Source: VGEM01 sp033764265
Lineage (GTDB): Bacteria; Pseudomonadota; Alphaproteobacteria; Rhodospirillales; Rhodospirillaceae
DNA: 8,678 nucleotides
Direction of reading: 5' to 3'
NCBI GenBank assembly: GCA_033764265.1
Contig: JANRJB010000458.1
Location: forward strand, 1 to 8,678
Below are positions 6,246 to 8,678 of this stretch, piece by piece. The first letter of the stretch is position 1. The number at the start of each line of letters is the position of its first letter. Below the pieces are notes generated by a model. That model was not told the origin of the DNA, did no database searches, and saw only the letters and a list, made by a program, of their open reading frames with translations. The position numbers and the translations under genes are program-made.

Positions 6246-7223
6246 ATGCCGTACCTTGCGCACTTCGGGCTCAAGGAACATCCCTTCACGCTGACGCCCA
6301 ACACCAACCAGTACTTCCCGGTTCCCAAGCACGTCGAGATCATCCAGTCGATCCAGTTCGGCATCGCCCGCAACACCGGCATCCTGAAGGTGGTCGGCGA
6401 CGTCGGCACCGGCAAGACCATGTTGTGCCGCCTGCTCTTGCGCAAGCTGGTCACCGACAACGACGCGGTCGCCTACCTCAACGCGCCGCAGGTGGATCCG
6501 GAAGGCCTGATCGGCCTGGTCTGCACCGAGTTCGGGCTGGAGACCGGCACGCGCGCGGCGATGCTGCAGTCATTGAATGCGTTCCTCTTGGAACAGCACG
6601 CGCTGGGGCGCAACGCGGTGTTGATCGTGGACGAGGCCCAGGCGTTGGGCGCGGCCGGGCTCGAGGCCATCCGGCTGTTGTCCAACCTCGAAACCGAACG
6701 CAGCAAGCTGTTGCAGATCGTGCTGTTCGGCCAGTCCGAGCTTGACGGCCTCCTGGCCCAGGACAACCTGCGCCAGGTCAACCAGCGCATCGGCTTTTCC
6801 TTCAACACCGGGCCTTTGACCATGGCCGAGGCGGTGCACTACATCCAGCACCGCACCGCCTGCAGCCGGGTCGAGGGCGTCGACTTTCCCATCTTCACGC
6901 CGCGCGCGATGGAGCTGTTGGCCGACGCCGCGGCGTTCGTGCCGCGCGTCATCAACATCCTGGCCGACAAGGCGTTGCTGGTGGCCTACGGCGACGGCGC
7001 CATCCAGGTCGACGATCGGCACGCCGCCGCCGCGGTGGCCGACTCGCCGCAACTCGCGCGGGCTAGGCCGCTCAATCGGGTCTGGGTGCGCCGGCTGTTG
7101 ATCGGCGTGATCGCGGCCGAGGTGGTCGCGGTGATCGCGCTGGTGGCGTTCAGCCCCGGCCTGCGCGGCTGGCTGAAGGCTCTGGCCGATCGCGCCGCCG
7201 CCGCCGTTTCCGGCGCGTCCTAG
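6246..7223 (+). CDS. ExeA/MshM-type AAA ATPase with one C-terminal membrane segment
   Basis: This 325-residue ATPase begins MPYLAHFGLKEHPFTLTPN, the typical opening of the ExeA/GspA/MshM family (FGL...PF...P). It has Walker A GDVGTGKT (residues 51-58) and Walker B VLIVDEAQ (125-132), then a lid region with PRVINILADKAL. A single hydrophobic segment at about 284-304 is followed by only about 20 residues. Family members in type II secretion and MSHA pilus systems use ATP to help secretin assembly, usually with a GspB-like partner; the gene before it fits that partner. Many GspA proteins also carry a periplasmic peptidoglycan-binding domain, and this one clearly lacks it. An AGGGG lies about 11 bases before the ATG. 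The spacing to neighbours (34 bp and 18 bp) suggests an operon with the TPR protein and prepilin peptidase. Confidence 0.92.
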   Translation: MPYLAHFGLKEHPFTLTPNTNQYFPVPKHVEIIQSIQFGIARNTGILKVVGDVGTGKTMLCRLLLRKLVTDNDAVAYLNAPQVDPEGLIGLVCTEFGLETGTRAAMLQSLNAFLLEQHALGRNAVLIVDEAQALGAAGLEAIRLLSNLETERSKLLQIVLFGQSELDGLLAQDNLRQVNQRIGFSFNTGPLTMAEAVHYIQHRTACSRVEGVDFPIFTPRAMELLADAAAFVPRVINILADKALLVAYGDGAIQVDDRHAAAAVADSPQLARARPLNRVWVRRLLIGVIAAEVVAVIALVAFSPGLRGWLKALADRAAAAVSGAS

Positions 7224-7241
7224 GCGCGCCGGTCCGCGCCC

Positions 7242-8021
7242 GTGCCCTTCGCGAGCCTGCCGCACGAGTCCGCCGCCGCCGTGGCGCTGATGGCGGCGAT
7301 CGGCCTGATCGTCGGCAGCTTCGTCACCGCGCTGTCCTACCGGCTGCCGCGCGGCCTGAATTTCGTCGCCGGCCGCTCGCGCTGTCCCGCCTGCGGCACG
7401 GCGCTGGGCGCGGCCGATCTGGTCCCGGTGCTGTCGTGGGTGTTCGCGCGCGGCCGTTGCCGGCATTGCCGGGCGCCGGTCGCGTGGCGCTACCCCGCCA
7501 TCGAGGCGGTCACCGCGCTCATGTTCGTCGGCGCCGCCCTGCTCGCGCCTGCCTGGCCGCAATCGGCGCTGCTGGCCGGTATCGCGGCGGTGCTGATCGC
7601 GGTTGCCGTGATCGACCTGGAGCATGGGCGCATCCCCAACGGCCTGGTGCTGGGGCTGGCGCTGCTCATGGTCGGCTGGCGCGCCGCGGCCGGCGCGTCG
7701 CCCGGCGATCTGGCCGCGTCCCTGGGGATGGGCGCGGCCGCGTGGGCCGGCCTGACCGCCGTGCGCGCGGCGATCGCCGCCGTCACCCGCCAGCAGGTGC
7801 TGGGCGCCGGCGACGCCAAGCTGATGGCCGCCGCCGCGATCGGGCTGCCGCTGTGGCCGTTCGTGGTCTGCCTTGGGCTCGCGGGCGGATTCGCCGTCCT
7901 GTTCGGCCTGGCCTGGCAGGCCGCCGGGCGCGGCCGGCAGTTTCCGTTCGCCCCCAGCCTGGCTGCGGCCTTGTGGCTGACGCTGGCCGTGCCGGGCCTG
8001 TCGGGTTGGCTGGGCGGATGA
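7242..8021 (+). CDS. Prepilin peptidase (A24 family, bifunctional type)
   Basis: This 259-residue inner-membrane aspartic protease would cleave the leader peptide of type IV prepilins or pseudopilins and methylate the new N-terminus. The N-terminal segment has the family motif GLIVGSFVTALSYRLPRG. The cytoplasmic loop carries two CxxC pairs, Cys48/Cys51 (CPAC) and Cys73/Cys76 (CRHC), separated by LVPVLSW, as in the bifunctional form. The catalytic aspartates are Asp125 in VIDLEHGRIPN and Asp191 in GAGDAKL, matching the usual spacing. Several hydrophobic segments account for most of the remaining length, and the size is normal for the family. The start is a GTG at 7242; ATG at 7290 is in frame but would cut into the first membrane segment. 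It lies 18 bp after the ATPase gene. No pilin gene is visible in the window, so its substrates must be encoded elsewhere. Confidence 0.95.
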   Translation: MPFASLPHESAAAVALMAAIGLIVGSFVTALSYRLPRGLNFVAGRSRCPACGTALGAADLVPVLSWVFARGRCRHCRAPVAWRYPAIEAVTALMFVGAALLAPAWPQSALLAGIAAVLIAVAVIDLEHGRIPNGLVLGLALLMVGWRAAAGASPGDLAASLGMGAAAWAGLTAVRAAIAAVTRQQVLGAGDAKLMAAAAIGLPLWPFVVCLGLAGGFAVLFGLAWQAAGRGRQFPFAPSLAAALWLTLAVPGLSGWLGG

Positions 8022-8028
8022 CCGGCGC

Positions 8029-8073
8029 CAAACGCATCGTTCGCAAACGCATCGTTCGCAAACGCATCGTTCG
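8029..8073. repeat. Three perfect 15-bp tandem repeats upstream of the secretin gene
   Basis: CAAACGCATCGTTCG occurs three times head to tail without a mismatch (8029-8043, 8044-8058, 8059-8073). The array starts 8 bp after the prepilin peptidase stop and lies about 165 bp before the secretin ATG. There are no spacers, so it is not a CRISPR array. It could be a row of protein-binding sites or a simple slippage-made repeat. Confidence 0.95.
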
Positions 8074-8114
8074 GTTGTGGCCTCCCCTGTGAAATGTCTG
8101 CTAAAGTTGTGATG

Positions 8115-8130
8115 CGGCTTGCGATTTGCC
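8115..8130 (+). promoter_or_regulatory. Weak sigma-54-like -24/-12 site before the secretin gene
   Basis: The sequence CGGCTTGCGATTTGCC has GG and GC exactly 10 bases apart plus the TTGC of the -12 element, but misses several consensus bases around the -24 element. Such spacing arises often by chance in GC-rich DNA. It lies about 110 bp before the secretin ATG, and 42 bp after the tandem repeats. Confidence 0.22.
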
Positions 8131-8202
8131 GACCTGTTCGGTACCCATACCGCGTTGACCGGGACGGGAAAAACCGGGCGATCGGGGCACCGTGGCGAGG
8201 GG

Positions 8203-8220
8203 ACCGCGCGCAAGCGCGGT
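8203..8220 (+). other. GNRA-capped hairpin just before the secretin ribosome binding site
   Basis: ACCGCGC (8203-8209) pairs perfectly with GCGCGGT (8214-8220), closed by a GCAA tetraloop, a very stable RNA loop type. The ribosome binding site GAGGGGGGA (8222-8230) follows directly, so the structure could influence translation or transcript stability. There is no T run, which argues against a terminator. Confidence 0.5.
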
Positions 8221-8238
8221 TGAGGGGGGAACATCGAC

Positions 8239-8678
8239 ATGAACGACACGCGCGCGCGTCACTCGTCTGGTTCGGCCTGCACGCCGGAGCTGCGTCCGGC
8301 ACGGCCGTGGACGTTGCGGCGCGCGGCCCTGTTGGTGGGTGTCGCCGCCCTGCTGGGTTCGTGCACCCGCGCCGAGCTGATGAACGACTACGACCCGGCC
8401 TCGGGCGCCTCCAAGAAAGACTATGAAGGCCTGGTCGGCCGGCGCGGGTCCGACGGCCAGCAAGGCGCCGACGCGGCGGGCGAGCCGCCGATCCCGGATT
8501 TTCAGCCGCTGCTGGCCGCGCCGGCCGCGCCCGAGCTGGCCGACACCCGCCGCGTGTCGATCGCGGTCACCGAAACCACGCCGCTGCGCGACATCCTCAT
8601 CGAACTGGCGCGCAAGGCCGAGGTCGACCTGGAGATGGACCCGCGCATTTCCGGCGGCATCATCATGACCTCGACCGA
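8239..8678 (+). CDS. Secretin-family outer-membrane protein, N-terminal part (partial, MshL/GspD-like)
   Basis: The first 146 codons of a larger gene run off the right edge. The frame starts at ATG 8239, 8 bases after a strong GAGGGGGGA ribosome binding site. A rather long, polar N-region with several Arg precedes a hydrophobic stretch ending in LLGSC, a good lipobox with Cys42, so the mature protein should be an outer-membrane lipoprotein. A low-complexity Gly/Ala/Pro segment follows. From about residue 105 the sequence RRVSIAVTETTPLRDILIEL and then EVDLEMDPRISGGIIM matches the short N-terminal (N0/STN) domain of secretins. Secretins form the outer-membrane channel of type IV pili and type II secretion. 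The pore-forming domain is not in the window, so the exact subtype (MshL, GspD or PilQ) is not settled. The upstream prepilin peptidase, ATPase and TPR protein support the call. Confidence 0.83.
   Translation, partial: MNDTRARHSSGSACTPELRPARPWTLRRAALLVGVAALLGSCTRAELMNDYDPASGASKKDYEGLVGRRGSDGQQGADAAGEPPIPDFQPLLAAPAAPELADTRRVSIAVTETTPLRDILIELARKAEVDLEMDPRISGGIIMTST

Noticed and set aside
8029..8073. Possible CRISPR array or repetitive peptide gene
   Set aside because: The repeats are directly adjacent without spacers. Their antisense translation (repeating FANDA or VCERC) is only a product of the 15-bp period.
8080..8238. Cyclic-di-GMP or other riboswitch in the secretin leader
   Set aside because: I looked for the conserved core of the c-di-GMP-I class and did not find it; only a simple tetraloop hairpin is supported.
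6570..8249. Minus-strand open frame of about 560 codons opposite the ATPase and prepilin peptidase
   Set aside because: It is a GC-rich antisense shadow with Arg/Gly/Ala/Gln-rich, domain-free translation, opposite two genes with complete family motifs.

Overview
This is a GC-rich chromosomal window, probably from an alphaproteobacterium; a Rhodospirillales-like origin is my guess. The evidence is the very GC-rich codon use, a small zf-CHCC zinc-finger gene next to polA, and the style of the secretin and TPR proteins. Nothing in the window fixes the genus. No phage, insertion sequence or CRISPR array is visible.

Left part (1-1743, minus strand): a small zinc-finger protein and the N-terminal half of DNA polymerase I (polA, cut by the window edge) form a two-gene unit. 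A good sigma-70-type promoter (TTGAAA-N17-CATAAC) precedes them. A roughly 60-bp palindromic repeat lies in frame inside polA, in the linker between the 5' nuclease and proofreading domains.

Middle part (1876-4431, plus strand): three tightly spaced genes, probably one operon. They are a YadG-type ABC ATPase without an adjacent permease, a probable lipoprotein serine hydrolase of the monoacylglycerol lipase type, and a conserved protein of unknown function. A tRNA-Arg(CCG) gene with its own promoter-like sequence and an encoded CCA follows at 4522-4598.

Right part (4844-8678, plus strand): a cassette for a secretin-based envelope machine (MSHA-type pilus or type II secretion-like). In order it holds a membrane-anchored Pro/Ala-rich TPR protein (MshN/GspB-like), an ExeA/MshM-type AAA ATPase with one C-terminal membrane segment, a complete prepilin peptidase, and, after a 217-bp intergenic region, the start of a lipoprotein with an N-terminal secretin domain (MshL/GspD-like). 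The intergenic region has a perfect 3 x 15-bp tandem repeat, a weak sigma-54-like site and a GNRA-capped hairpin just before the ribosome binding site. The likely division of labour is that the ATPase and TPR protein help assemble the secretin, while the peptidase matures pilins encoded outside the window.

Most of the content is recognisable. The points most worth a second look are the in-frame repeat in polA, the tandem repeat and structured leader ahead of the secretin, and the unusual build of the secretin-assembly pair.
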